Source: Agarophyton chilense
Lineage: Eukaryota; Rhodophyta; Florideophyceae; Gracilariales; Gracilariaceae
DNA length: 64,000 nucleotides
Direction: 5' to 3'
NCBI GenBank assembly: GCA_030374765.1
Contig: JARGXX010000001.1
Span: 1,550,001-1,614,000 of the forward strand
Shown here: piece after piece, positions 33,601 through 45,189 of the stretch
Numbering within the stretch: the first letter of the stretch is position 1
Layout: every line of letters begins with the position of its first letter
Notes under the pieces: model-generated
Database searches by the model: none
Told to the model about the DNA's origin: nothing
Seen by the model: only the letters and a program-made list of their open reading frames with translations
Translations under genes and position numbers: made by a program

Positions 33601-36600
33601 CTATACCCGCACGGCAAGGGCGCCCGGAATTTGGAGATCACCGCGGCTTATTCTCTTGTTTCTAACCTTGTCAACAAAATATCGCCTTCCACATATGTCA
33701 AGTACTCCGACAAGGCGTTGAATACATTCACTTGTCTCAATGGAAACCTCTGAACGCCTTCTATCCCTCGTGTACACAAGATCTAGTTGTTCCTCATGCA
33801 CACACCCATACTGCCACTTGATCTGAAAAAGAGCTAACATGAGCACTCGCTTCCCATCTTGTCTATTAATTTCGATGCAGGCCTCGAATATCCGTTGTAC
33901 CTCACCATAGTACAGATCTCTCGTCTTTCGAAGAGATGTCGTATGGGATACTCCAGAATGAGAATCAGCATCGATCTGTGCTTCGTCAACCCTCAAAAAC
34001 TCTCCTGCGATGCAATGCTTTTGACGCGCTCCACGTGTGGACTTGCATCGTTTCGTGTACCACTCCTTGGTTTCAATGGAAAATGGTTGATTACTCTTGA
34101 AGATTGTGGCCCACTGGTCCTGTTTGAGAGAAGTGATTCTATAGCTTTGGACGCCATTGTAGGCGTTCTGCCTCATGAACCTTGATATAGAACTTCTTTT
34201 TTTCTCCGCATACCTCGCTCTCGATTCCAGTTCCATGACACTCGACGCCTGTACTTGTATAACGCGTACTTTTCCCTTCGCCTGATGATTCAGAGTCCTG
34301 ATCACTTGTTTCGCTCGTGAGCCTCAGAGTTTTCTCTTCGACGACTCGCGGATCAAGTCCATTGTTCATAATCCGAAGGGCGAATAGTCTATGGTTCTTA
34401 TGGAACAAGTGAGAGTATACATTTGTCTTGCAGGTCATTCGCCTTCCCATGTCCCCAAGAATTCGCTCGATAAGAAACTGAGATGTCGTTGGAAGAGGAC
34501 CACACTGTTTCAAAAGGTCTGGAAGGTGCAATACTGCATGAGTTGTAGGTGTGAAGCAGTACGCATCTGAAGATTTTCTGTCGAACAAATCGACGAACCT
34601 TGCGTACAGCTCCTCCACAACATGCTTTAACTCTTCCACTTCACCATCCACGCACTGATATTGGAAGCATATTGATATCAGCCTCGATGTCAGCCTACAT
34701 ATAGTTAATATTTTCCCCTAAACTCCTTCACGATGAAGAAATGGAACGAGGTAAATTTCTAACTGACGTTTGAAGTCCTCGGCCTTATATCTTTCTATGT
34801 CAAGGAGAGCCAACGGTGGCCTCCCCCATGAAACAGGAATTCCTCCTGAACATCGATCCATGTGACTATCTATCTTGTGGAGTGTGTTCCTTGGTATACA
34901 GTAGCTCGGAGTCGTTTCCATCTTCTCATGGCGAGCGTGAAATCCGCAGAGAAGCTTCAGCAAATGTTTACTCCAGCCCAAGAGTACCAGATGCATCAAG
35001 TCGTATGGAAAAGAGTACTTGAAGTCCATCGAAAGCTTTCGAAAACAAGAATCGCGTTTGATGCCGGGTTTTCGTGCAATTTCCTTCATTTCAGCAGCAG
35101 AATCATCGCCGAGTCGTTTGAGCTTGCCCCACGTGGAAATGATATCGCGTTTGTGGCGAGCCGAGCCGCATTCGATGTTGATAATGTCCCCAACTTTGTA
35201 GACAATGTTACGCCCTCTCCTCTTTTCCAACGCAGCTTTCACAAGGCCAGATGAAATATGAGTAACAACGTAAGAGCTGTTACACTCGGGTATGTACGCC
35301 TTTTACTTGAGGCAGAATCTACAAAGCATTGTACCGGTGTGTCCAACGAACCCCAGCAGTTTTGAAGCTGCAGGCCAGTCAGCCGTGAAGAAAAGTACGT
35401 GTGCTCGGACAAGTCGGATACGCTTATCATGGCAGACAGCCTGGACACCTGTCTGTAGCTGGCGAAAGTCTTTCACAATTTCAGACATGAATGTGTCAAA
35501 GTACTGGGATACATGAGAGCCAGTACAACGGCGAGGATGAGGGTGTTATTTGCTCTCGATCGTTCCTTTACGCTGAAGTTCAATACTGTGCAAACGAAGG
35601 GCCAAGAAGATATTTGTTGCCCCTTTCTGTCCTTTGCGCACTCAAAACCATCTGTGGAGAACGTGAGAAACACATGCAGCACATCTGATTCTTCATCCCA
35701 CTGCTGCATGCAACTGGAGAATTTTCTTTGAAACATATTACCAAGATGGAAATCTTGGTCCTCGGCAACATTTATTGATTCCATGCAAGCATCTTTGGCT
35801 CGCTTGCATATTTCAACAAGTTCTTGGAACGAGTCACGAACTCGGCATAGTGCCTTGATTGCAACTGTCGGTCTCAAGTACCAGAACTTTGCACTTCCAA
35901 TTCCTTTGATAGTATTTTCACAGGCAGGAAATTAAACTGTGTTTCTCAGCCTGCCGGCGGAAGCAGTATGACCCTCCCTGCACATCTGCACATATGATTC
36001 CGTCGCGAGGGCATTGCGAACAGCGAACGAAAGCATTGTACGGTATGAAACCATGGCGTTGTTTGGGGCAACAGTGAGAAGCTTTTCTAATGTTCTCTGA
36101 GATATACCTGACAGTTCAGCAGTATAGAGAAAGGCTCCAAGCCTTCTGAACTCATCAGCGCTTTGTACACCTGTATTCCTAGTTTCAAAACCAACAATGG
36201 CATCTGAGGAAAGGGAAAGTTGGGAAGCCTGATGAGGGTCAGAATCTTCGGCACTTCTGGACATTTGGCCATCATCGGATTCATAGAAGCCAGAGCTCTG
36301 TCTGTCTATATCGAAAGCATACGCATCCAAAGGACTGACAGCGCCAGGTTGCAACAACGAAAGTTGCGCATCTTCATTTTCCGCATCCACGGGAAGATTA
36401 TGGAAACTGTTTTGAGGATTCACGATGGGCACATGAAGGGGTGAATCCTCCTCTCTACCAAGATCAAATCCCCTCACATCGGAGCTCTCCTCCATTTCGC
36501 TCAAATCTTTCTGCGTTTGAAGTGGAGAAATAAATTGCTCATCATTCAGCAATTTCTGCTCGGGCTCCAGCTCCCATCTGCACCTTCTTTTTCTGCAAGG

Positions 36601-36735
36601 GGCTTGCTCGGGAAGCCTCGTATACTGTTCGGAGCTTTCTTGAGAGACGGGTGCTGGGGGTTCCCATCGTTTGCCACGCATTTGCCATCTCCCCTTACGC
36701 TTTCTAGATTGAAAGAAGGACGTGGACATGTTCAT
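33601..36735 (-). pseudogene. CMC-superfamily transposase (tnp2-like) with stops and frameshifts
   Basis: The minus-strand reading order is as follows. An N-terminal polar domain (36735-35932) ends LLTVAPNNAMVSYRTMLSFA. Next is FLTFSTDGFECAKDRKGQQI (about 35610), matching the tnp2 'DGFxP' region. Then come TADWPAASKLLGFVGHTGTM and the CRFCLK cysteine pair (about 35380-35305). Next are FPYDLMHLVLLGWSKHLLKL (about 35010) and PTTHAVLHLPDLLKQCGPLP (about 34530), the DUF4218-like block. The tail is basic. An in-frame TAA lies at 35303-35305. Frame changes are needed near 35515 and in an A-run near 34200. Gaps at 35930 and 34700 may be introns. Nonfunctional as written; it would have mobilised the 16.4-kb element. 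Confidence 0.75.
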
Positions 36736-37372
36736 TCTGGAGCTGCAGAGAAGGATATTGTGAAAAGGAGGAACTCAGTATTGAACGATGATGCTAAAAC
36801 GAGGTAGCCACGTTATCATGGGGTTCAGAATTTGAATATTGATGGCTAACGCAGATCCGGCGTATATTCCTAGCTCCCTCTACCTCTCCGGGCAGGTTCA
36901 AGGGTCAAAGTTTATCAAATCTGTGGCCGAATGTAGAAAGGGCATTTTGTGACCAACTTTTTGGCAAATGGAGAATGTTCACCCGAAAGCTTGCTGTCGC
37001 TTTCGTTTGAAGTCCGCTTGTTTTCTTTCGATGCGACTTCCATATAAGTTCCTCCTCAAACATTTCTTCGAGCTTCACCTCCCGTGTCTTCCCCTTCCAG
37101 GCTCCATTTCATCCCTTCTGTCTCTTTCCCGTCGCTCTGGTCCACATTCAATTCCCCATCTCGTTCATTTCCGTTCCCGTGCACCGCGTACCGTATTCGT
37201 TCTTTCGACTTCTTCGAACGAAAGCGACGGCAGCGTACCAACGTACGGTTAACGCATTTTAAGTACTGCCTAGTTCACGTTTACACTGATGAGAGTGCTT
37301 CTTTTCTGCTAACTTTCATGCATATATTTCGTTTGCGCTGCGTTTTCAATGACTTAGGGTTGTTAATGCTTT
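36736..37372. promoter_or_regulatory. Divergent intergenic region between transposase and the 413-residue ORF
   Basis: About 640 bp separate the two divergent start codons and must hold both promoters if the genes were expressed. No TATA-type box was assigned with confidence. Confidence 0.4.
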
Positions 37373-38614
37373 ATGGGGTCTCGAGTTAGTAACCCAGTCA
37401 CTGCAGATTGCAATCAGTCGTCGATGCAGCAGGAAAGCATCATCGACAGCCGGTCGGGGGGTCATATAGTTCTCCCAAACACTATCGGCATTCCAACAGC
37501 GGCCTATAAACGGAGAATGAAGGAATCAGATAGGCCTGGCGTTCCCACCGGCACCGTTCTGTCAGCGCGCTTAGTTTTTAACCGTCTGTACCGGGAGCAG
37601 ATGGGAACTTCGGCTCCATCGAATGAAAACTATCCTGTGTATGCAGAGATGGCAAACGCAGTCAAGGACCTAATCAGACAGTTTCTGTATCAAAGGATGT
37701 CATTAAGGCGCGGAGAAAGGACATTCACTTCTGTGAAAATCGAGTATGCCACTCAACTGACGCATCTCAAGCGGAAGATTGTGGATGCATTTCCAGTTCT
37801 CGGAGCGGCTCAGAACTTCTGGCTGGCGACGGAGTTTATCAAGGAATCCATACAACGCGATAAGAAGGATTTGATCGAAGCTTGGAAAAAGGCAGCCAGG
37901 AGACGTTTATTGTCCACTGATCTTGGCGGAATCCAGAACGACTTGAGTGCACATGCACCTGAACAGAACGACCCCAATCCCGTTGTGTCTCCCGTTCTCT
38001 CTATGCATGTCCGGTTAGGGGAGCATGTGCAAGGAGGTGCGATGCGAATGAATGACAGGTCTGACGGTGGGAGATGCCGCCCTAGCCAAACTCAACGACG
38101 AAACAAGAATCAACGTTCGCGTAAGCGCACTGCAAGGGGCAATGACAGGTCTGCACAAGTTGGACCTCTTCCAGATGACGATCAAGTACTTCAACGTCAC
38201 GGCCACTCCGCACTGCATTCAATTAGTAACACCGGTTCGTCTGCTAGGTGCTTTTCAAGAGACATTAGTGGCCATCCTCCGCAACCCGATCAACATATTA
38301 TTCACAATCAGAGCGGTGAGCCCTATCGCAACGAGCAGAACAGTAACCAGTTGCAGGCTGCTGTGACCGAGAGGGCCTCGAACAAGCGCCCCTTCAACCA
38401 AATTTCTACATTGTCCAACAATTCGGGTGAATTCGATGATGACAACAAAGACCAACATGATGAGTATTGCTCTCAAGCGCCACAAAAACAGCAGCGGCAG
38501 CGTAAGACAACACGGAAAGGAGTGAAGGGAAGGACATGCAGAAAAGGCATCTCCAACTCCAGGACCATGCAGAGGCTACATGAAAGCGAAACATCTGAAG
38601 ATGAGTCTGACTGA
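37373..38614 (+). CDS. Intact 413-residue accessory protein of the CMC-type transposon
   Basis: This is an uninterrupted ORF with an N-terminal folded-looking domain (about residues 25-180, containing RLVFNRLYREQ and YATQLTHLKRKIVDAFPVLG). The long polar tail is rich in Gln, Asn and Arg and ends with basic runs (KQQRQRKTTRKG) and an acidic SETSEDESD. It lies divergent from the transposase, as TnpA-type DNA-binding partners do in CACTA elements. That analogy is positional only, and I do not recognise the domain. It is the longest intact gene inside the 16.4-kb element, where nearly every other frame is broken. An upstream ATG is possible but 37373 opens the frame. Confidence 0.6.
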   Translation: MGSRVSNPVTADCNQSSMQQESIIDSRSGGHIVLPNTIGIPTAAYKRRMKESDRPGVPTGTVLSARLVFNRLYREQMGTSAPSNENYPVYAEMANAVKDLIRQFLYQRMSLRRGERTFTSVKIEYATQLTHLKRKIVDAFPVLGAAQNFWLATEFIKESIQRDKKDLIEAWKKAARRRLLSTDLGGIQNDLSAHAPEQNDPNPVVSPVLSMHVRLGEHVQGGAMRMNDRSDGGRCRPSQTQRRNKNQRSRKRTARGNDRSAQVGPLPDDDQVLQRHGHSALHSISNTGSSARCFSRDISGHPPQPDQHIIHNQSGEPYRNEQNSNQLQAAVTERASNKRPFNQISTLSNNSGEFDDDNKDQHDEYCSQAPQKQQRQRKTTRKGVKGRTCRKGISNSRTMQRLHESETSEDESD

Positions 38615-39749
38615 ACTGTGCTTCACGGGGCAGAGGAAACTTGGGTTGCACGCCACAGAGAAGCACGTCACAGCTCTCGTATTAGAAATTCGAAGGCAGC
38701 TGTTTCTCGATTCCGCGCCCCTCGCTCCATGAAGCCGTGAGAGACTTTGTGATAGTCCTGTCGTGTTGCTAATGACATGTTTCCTATTGTAAGTACATTT
38801 GCCTTCATTGATTTATGCCGGCTCTGCTGGCTAAAACCTCGAACTGCTCCAGGTCCCTAACCTTTCGCAAACGATATCATGTTCAAAATTACTCTATTGC
38901 GAAGCATATTCAACATAACGTTTATGGTTCTATCGCCAACCACGGAGTACGTACAGTGAGTTCCTCCCGTTTGCAACCATGATTAGAACCTCATACGCCT
39001 CACCAGACTAACCAACTATCGTTCTTTTGATTTCAATGCGTCAGGACTCCCGATTAACTTTGTGTTACCATGAAGTTCGTATGTATCACCATAGATTGGG
39101 CGAACGGTACGATTTGAAATCTGGATGAGGCGGTTATTGGTGTACGAAATGGTTGTAGTTGTTCATTGCTTGACTTGCATCAAGTGTGAGTTCTAGATGC
39201 GATACAGTTTAGATCATACAAAGTAGTTTTTTCGTCTAAGTAAGTCTAAGTGAGGGAAATTCCATCTTTGTATGGGAGAGCTTGGAGACTATCATCTTCA
39301 TAAGAACTGGGACTGGAGAAGGCGCCTTTTGGTGGATTTTACGAGTAAACTATGTCCAGAACTAGAACCCAAATGGTGTGAAATATGTGTTGTATTGGAG
39401 AGTTAATGGACCTGATAAGGTCACAATTCGGTGTTCTATCTGTCCGAAACTGAAAGAAACAAGCGTCCATATCCAACAATCATTTGTCTTGATTGTGGAG
39501 AAGGGTTCTTATTTCGAACCAGATCGGAACTGAGAATGGACTTGGTTCGCCCAATTTTCCAGCCTTGTTTCGGCTTAATTTAGTCCTATTACGCCCTTTT
39601 TTGCGTATCATCTCGGACTCATGAGGTACGCTGACGTGTTCTACTTCTCGGTCATAGTTGGTGCAGTGTTCGTCCTACAATAGTCGGCCATATTTTGGCA
39701 TACGTTAAAAGGCATATTTCAGGCCATTTTTTGGCCTGTTTTTAGCCGG
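38615..39749. other. Noncoding right part of the transposon
   Basis: No gene was seen. From about 39670 the sequence becomes rich in GGCC/TTTTGGC subterminal motifs. Confidence 0.5.
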
Positions 39750-39808
39750 AAATTCTAAATAAAATTAAGGTCGAAGTACGGCCATATTACGGCCATATTT
39801 TGTCCACT
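39690..39808 (-). repeat. Right terminal inverted repeat and subterminal repeats of the 16.4-kb transposon
   Basis: Repeated CGGCCATATT and TTTTGGCCTG motifs end with CGGCCATATTTTGTCC, the complement of the left end. Confidence 0.65.
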
Positions 39809-39809
39809 C

Positions 39810-40028
39810 ATGCTGCGCACTGGGTATCTGCCTGAGGACGCACGCAAAGTTATCCTATCCTTATGGGAAGAGAATGATAGGGTGCGGCGATCCGAAGGAA
39901 TGTTTAACAGCGCAAAACAACGAGCAAAAGGGACTACTGGAAGCTCAGGCTATGCCACGCCTCCGGATAATTTGATCAAAGCCCCACAGGTCCACGCCAT
40001 TGTAGCACCTACGGACGACCCCAAATAA
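39810..40028 (+). pseudogene. Gypsy A gag, C-terminal piece after the insertion
   Basis: The 72-residue frame (GYLPEDARKVILSLWEENDR) resembles the segment after the zinc knuckle in element B Gag (ALTPEEKARVPSRSYEEQ). It ends in a TAA and fades by about 40080. Confidence 0.5.
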
Positions 40029-40099
40029 GAATCAAATCCTCAGGGAGAAACGGAAACCCTATCGGATAACTCTTAGAGGGTCGACGCGAGGCAAATCGT

Positions 40100-41005
40100 C
40101 GCTCTTTAAGCCCCTGCCTCAACCAATTGGACTGGGACATCTACGTTGGGCCACTGGTTTATGCCTACTACACACAAGTGCACGCTTTCATGGGGACATT
40201 ACTTTCGATTTGTCGCTAACATGATCGCCACCGCCGATTGCTGTTGACCTTCAAGAGTCTATTATACCCCAGAACATAACCGAAGTAATGAATTCTACCC
40301 AGTAGAAGCGCTACTCGCGCCGACGCATCGACCGCATTATCCAAACTGCTAGAGCTGTACTTACCAAAGCCCGACGGCGCTACAAGGTCAATTTCGACAA
40401 AGCCGTCTGGAACAAACCTACCTTAGGGAAAGGAGAATTGGTTAACATGGACGGGCCACCGAAGAATAGTAATGAAGTCGAGGACAATACGCAGAAGCTC
40501 TTACACCGCTCTACGAGACCATGCAAAGTCATTCAGACCAATCAACACACCATTCCGTTACTAATTGCCGGCCTACAAGACATCGTATCTATTGATGAGG
40601 AGACGCGAGCCCCGAGCTCTCCCGAATCACCAAAAACCCAGCCCCCTGGCCAAACGAAGTCACCACCACCTCAGGTTGATGCTCAAGTCCACACACCCCC
40701 CTAAGTCAGTTTTTGCGGACCCGAATAGCCCCATGGACCCGATGGTCAATGCCAATGACGATGACCCATCTCTTCCAACCGACTGCGATGGATTCGCCCC
40801 TCTGGACCACACTCTCCATCCAGCGAGTGAAAACCAACCGGAACACGTGCTTGAGCACATCATCTCCACCGGTCGGGAAGAAGATGGAACTATGCGCTAT
40901 CGCGTCCGTTGCTTCGGCTACACCCCTGAGAAAGATACTTGGTAAGGGCATCAAGCCATTCCGGCTAGTTACATCGCCGGCTATTGGCTCAAAGTCGGCA
41001 GCACG
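40100..41005 (+). pseudogene. Gypsy A integrase C-terminal part and chromodomain
   Basis: The stretch WDIYVGPLVYAYYTQVHAF (about 40130-40190) matches the integrase segment WDLYTDAITYAYNTQVH of element B. RRRYKVNFDKAVWN...GELV (about 40360-40450) matches the C-terminal integrase domain. After a proline-rich linker a chromodomain follows (40835-41000): EHVLEHIISTGREEDG, then YRVRCFGYTPEKDTW, an in-frame TAA (40943-40945) where the family has glutamate, then AIPASYI. The chromodomain would tether integration to modified chromatin. Everything upstream in pol is deleted. Confidence 0.65.
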
Positions 41006-41313
41006 GAGCGCAACCTTCAGGAGGGGGCCACTATTGGCCCGAATAATACCAAAACGCCTCCCGAACCGCCTCCCGACACGACAGTTCGCCGTAGCGCCCG
41101 CATCAGGGAACAAATTCGGTCCTCAGGCGACACCTTCGGAAGACCTGAGACGCTCTCAAGGTTCGGACGCTGTCCCTGGGCACGTACGTTTGAAGAATAC
41201 AAGAAGCAACTTTGGAAAATCACAAGTACTACTATTTTTGACTAACTAGCAGAGGTCTTACAGCCCTCGCCATGACCTCACGGTTCGCAAAAGCGCTCCA
41301 ACACCAACAGGAC

Positions 41314-43467
41314 TCACTGAGGCGGGGCAGGAGTAATTTCGTCGTTCTCATTGGAACTTGCAGGAGAGAAACCGGGAATAGGGTCACCCGAGGAGCCTAC
41401 TGTACCGATAGGACCGGTCCCAGCGAGCCAAGCACGCTTCTTCGGCGGAGCTTCGCCTGAGTAAGTATTGTCACCATCGGAAGCCACACGGTCGCTCAAA
41501 TTTAGACCATACCGGGCATCCAAGTCGGCAGTAACTCTCTGGGACATAATTTGTTCATTTTGCTCCAAATCATTGACCATAGTGGTCTTCAGATCCTGAC
41601 CCTGTTGGTCAACCGCGGAGGAGCGCGCCGAGCGACGCGCCCAGGAGCAATCCTCCCTCAGGACTGTTGCAATGTCTATCGAGGCAGTATTACCAACGGT
41701 ACGGCAGACATGACGGAGATCCGCGGCTGCAGCCGTGACCAAAGCGGGAAAATGCATCATCGGAGAGGACGGAGCGATGTCGACGCCCATAGTGAACGTC
41801 TGAGCCAGTGCATCACCTATAGGAATTTCCGCTTCGACAGTGCGCTCGCCAGGAGGGTGTCCACTTGGGCGACGGGCGGCTCATGTGAGAGTCCATCCTG
41901 AGAAGCAGCGCCCGCAGGAGCTGGAAAAGAGTAAGCGGTTGGCTACACCACAGCGGATTCGACCGGAGGATTAACGATCTCTACGGGTAGGACGAAAGGA
42001 TCTTCACCGAAGGATTTTCCATCGGACATACCAACAGGAACCAAGGGCGTGGCTTTCAAGCCAGGCTCGAAGCACAGGGAATCGAAACCATCGGCCTTCT
42101 GGTAATATTCGGGAACATGAAGCCTCAGAATGTTCGATGGTTGAATCTTTAAATGCTTGGCGGGATAGGCATGAGTGTCATTCTGACCCTGTGGATGTAG
42201 AGGAGTCGGTGTGAACGAGTCGGTATCGTGGTCATACCAAAAAAACCCGGGAGTCTTGTTCCTCTCCACCTGTAGGACATGATCCAAAAGAGACTCGGCC
42301 TCCAAGGTGGGTCTGAAGAACGATATTATGGATGCCCAGGTTCCTTAGGAAACAGATTATGAAGTCCGGGGGCGGGATGAGACGACCTCTAGGACAGGGT
42401 ATTATCTCGTCGTGCCATACCCTCCAATCATCCAAGCGGATATTACTACCTACTCCGTACTTCACTGTATCCAGAAAGGCCATAAGGGACATCAAACTGA
42501 ACTCAACGAAGAGTACCTGCCAGGAAATCCAAAACCTTCGGATACTGTCGTCGCCCATACTTAGGAACGAATGATACGCCAATACGGACGGCGTGGGAAC
42601 CAAAAAGAGCGCCGAGTTCTGCCAGAAAATGGTCCATTGGTTCTCATCCACGCGGGGAAGCGAGAGATATGACGGAGGAAGTTTGTTTGCACTCATGTCG
42701 TGAAACTCCACCTATTGCCAACAGAAGAAGAACTCCAGGGATTGACGCAAACGACTATCAGGCTCATGCATCTCGTTCTAATAGACCCTTATGGACATCC
42801 AAAACAAGCCGTCACATGGCGGTCCAACGCACAGGAGCGCCAAAAGGTTGTGACCCGCCGGAGGAAATTTCACATGAGGCGAGATGAAATCCGCGTATAG
42901 GTCCGAAAGGGGTTTTTTCACCCTGAACTGGTACTCGGCTTCTTCCTCAAAGCGGACGTACGGAATGTCCGCTTGGATGAGGGTGTGACAGCACGTCGCC
43001 AAACGCGGATCCACAGGACAATGCAACCCCAGGTTATACCACGAGAGACTGTGCGCGTTCTTATTGCCCCTCCGGAAACCGGGTATCTTAGCGAACCACC
43101 GGCCGCCGATATACATATGACAGAAACTCTGGTATTCTTCCACAGAGGATGGAAGAATGGGATGAGGCACTGCCCCCAGCTTTCGTCCGATGGTATGGTC
43201 ATAGCGGTCCCCGGAACGCTCATAAGCCACTTGGTATCCCGTGGAGCTCCTTGTTTTGTTGCTCGAAACCATGGTGCCGCTGGCCACAGGCTGGTCCGCT
43301 GGGAAGGGGATAGGAAAAACAACGGAAGCGACAAAGTACGGAGGGCGAATAGTGTATCCGACGGGCTTATGAGGCGAGTTCGGCATCGCACGCGGCAAAT
43401 GGAAAAGTACCACGATGGGAAGACGAGATAACGTAAATGACCCAATCGAACTGACAGACGTAAACAA
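41314..43467 (-). pseudogene. Antisense reading frame of Gypsy A, between chromodomain and 3' LTR
   Basis: Minus-strand frames 43467-42778 and 42711-42232 are one frame, separated by two in-frame stops (TAG at 42778-42780 and another about 70 bp on). They continue after a frame change near 42280 as 42305-41943 and then 41790-41314. Together they make about 700 codons. Recognisable local features are PFPADQPVASGTMVSSNK, a middle region rich in Trp, Phe and Tyr, and a C-terminal PPKKRAWLAG. The location and orientation equal those of the antisense frame of element B. The family is unknown. Confidence 0.5.
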
Positions 43468-43822
43468 CGGTGAACGAAGCGCGGAGGGTCGCCAAAGGAA
43501 AAGCGGGGACTAAGTAAGGCTCCAATGACCGTCAGGGTAGGATCAGCAAAGGAACCATCTCGCCAACGCGACCGAGAAATACGCTTGCGATTTACCTACG
43601 GCAAACGCTCACGGGGCGCTTGAGTTTCAGTCCTTAGGCAAATTAATTGCCACCCAGGCGCAAATGGTCAGCTCACACTTCCTTGTACCCCCGCAAGTGA
43701 TGAAGATGAGACGCCCCGTCGCGCCCAATGGTAATGGGAGCGACTAAGCTCTCACGTCCCCTGGGTCAATCATGAGGCAATCTGGACTTCGCTGTTACGG
43801 GCGAATCCTAAGGAGGGATATA

Positions 43823-44046
43823 TGTGAAGGAGCACCGATAACGGTTAAGTCCTTTAAGCCGCCGGGGCCTCAGATATCTTACAGACGCCACGTGGACTGT
43901 CCGACCTCAACTGGACTCATTTAGATGATTAGTTTATTTTAATTAGTGTAATACATTAGCATTACAGTTCCAGAGAGTTTCCAGTACCTCTTCATTCCTA
44001 TTTACTTGGCTCAATTGACGCTTCTCCCTTAGAGTAAGGTAGGAAC
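43823..44046 (+). repeat. 3' LTR of Gypsy A, first part (interrupted)
   Basis: It begins TGTGAAGGAGCACCGATAAC after the polypurine tract CTAAGGAGGGA (43809-43819) and matches 20920-21140. It is interrupted at 44046 by Gypsy B and continues at 55595-55816, ending GCGTCACA. Confidence 0.75.
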
Positions 44047-44962
44047 TGTAGAGCAACGCCCAGTTAGGGGATACTTGAAGATGCAACTCATAGAATGAGG
44101 ATTGAACCCTCCGAGGGTTATGACTATGATCCCCTCTAAGGTGTGCTGAGGTGGCACTGTTTTCTGGTTAGAGTTCGCCTATGAAGTGACAATTCGGATC
44201 GCCCATGGTTGGATTGGCCCCGTGATACACGTGGCTTAATTTTGGCACTGATTTTCGGATATTTGTTAGAACGTTGGACTTTTGGGCCCTGACAGTGGGA
44301 TCTCCACGCGTATGGCCCTGAGCAGGTGTGCACTACTGTAGAGTTTAGTTAGTGGGCCCTACTTAGGGAGATGAGATCTGACAGTCCGAAGCTCAAAGTA
44401 AATGGGAACCAAGGTTGGTCTTCGATACCTTTAGAGGTTCTTCGTCGCCATCGTTTCGGCCTTACAACCCGGAACGGGCTCTGGTTAGCAACGCCTGCGT
44501 AGGGACACGACTCCACTTGGAGAGTGCCCACGTTTGGGTTCCGTGCAACCACCCCCTTGGGACCGCTCAGACGACCTGCGTGCACGATACCCCGTGGGGG
44601 TTCTGCTTACTTGTTGCTTGCTTTTTGTGTTTCCTTTCGAGGACAGGTTTTCGCCCCTGTATTGGGTTTCTTTTGTTGTTTCGCCCCTTTTCTGGTTCTC
44701 GGGTCCGGTGCCTGTTAGTGCCCGACCCTCGCCCCGTTTTTCCTCTTCGCCGGATTTTCCCCCATTCTTTGGGATACCCATACCCATTCCCGATCCAACG
44801 GTTTCTACCCCTCACCTCCGTCGGTACTGCCGGAATCCCCCGTGGGAGTTACACCCAACACTACGGGTGGATCGGAGGGCTCTGTCTCTGAGTCTGCCTC
44901 CCCCAGGGAGCAAGGCTTCGAACACCTTGAGAGCACTTTCCGTCGCCGGGTTTTGCTCCACA
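44047..44962 (+). repeat. 5' LTR of Gypsy B (916 bp)
   Basis: TGTAGAGCAACG...GCTCCACA, TG...CA form. It is about 99.5% identical to 54674-55589. Antisense to the element, 44112-44097 reads GGAGGGTTCAATCCTC, a tRNA T-arm/B-box-like motif. Confidence 0.9.
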
Positions 44963-44964
44963 AG

Positions 44965-44982
44965 TGGTCTCCCGACTTAGAA
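44965..44982 (+). promoter_or_regulatory. Primer-binding site of Gypsy B
   Basis: TGGTCTCCCGACTTAGAA lies two bases after the LTR and is identical to the site of element A. Confidence 0.8.
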
Positions 44983-45189
44983 TCCGTTCTCGGACTTTTG
45001 GGTTGGTCATCCACGTGTTGGAATATCTCTTGGAAGAGGAAGCACCGTCGTGAAGATTTGTTGTAGTGGTCCCCTTTGGAAAGGGGGGAATTGGTTTTTA
45101 TTTTTGTTTTGTGTTACGTCATCCGTTCTCCGGGAATCTCGTGATCGAATTTCATCGTTACCCCGAATCGTCGGTGTCGTGTCTGCAGC

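Larger units (their letters stand above)
23402..39808. mobile_element. 16.4-kb CMC/CACTA-type DNA transposon carrying host gene remnants
   Basis: The boundaries come from imperfect terminal inverted repeats, GGACAGAATATGGCCG at the left and the complement of GGACAAAATATGGCCG at the right. Behind each end are GGCC-rich subterminal repeats, and both flanks resume Gypsy A gag. Inside are remnants of RPT6, NAA20, an unknown two-exon gene, a coiled-coil gene, a C2H2 zinc-finger gene and another basic-protein gene. A decayed CMC-type transposase and an intact divergent ORF complete it. I could not identify a target duplication. It could instead be two events (a smaller transposon plus host DNA), but inverted ends exactly at the gag break favour one element. 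Confidence 0.6.

Noticed and set aside
44415..44980. LTR ORFs repeated at 55042-55679
   Set aside because: They lie wholly within LTR DNA, overlap on both strands and have no domain; the duplication is the LTR itself.
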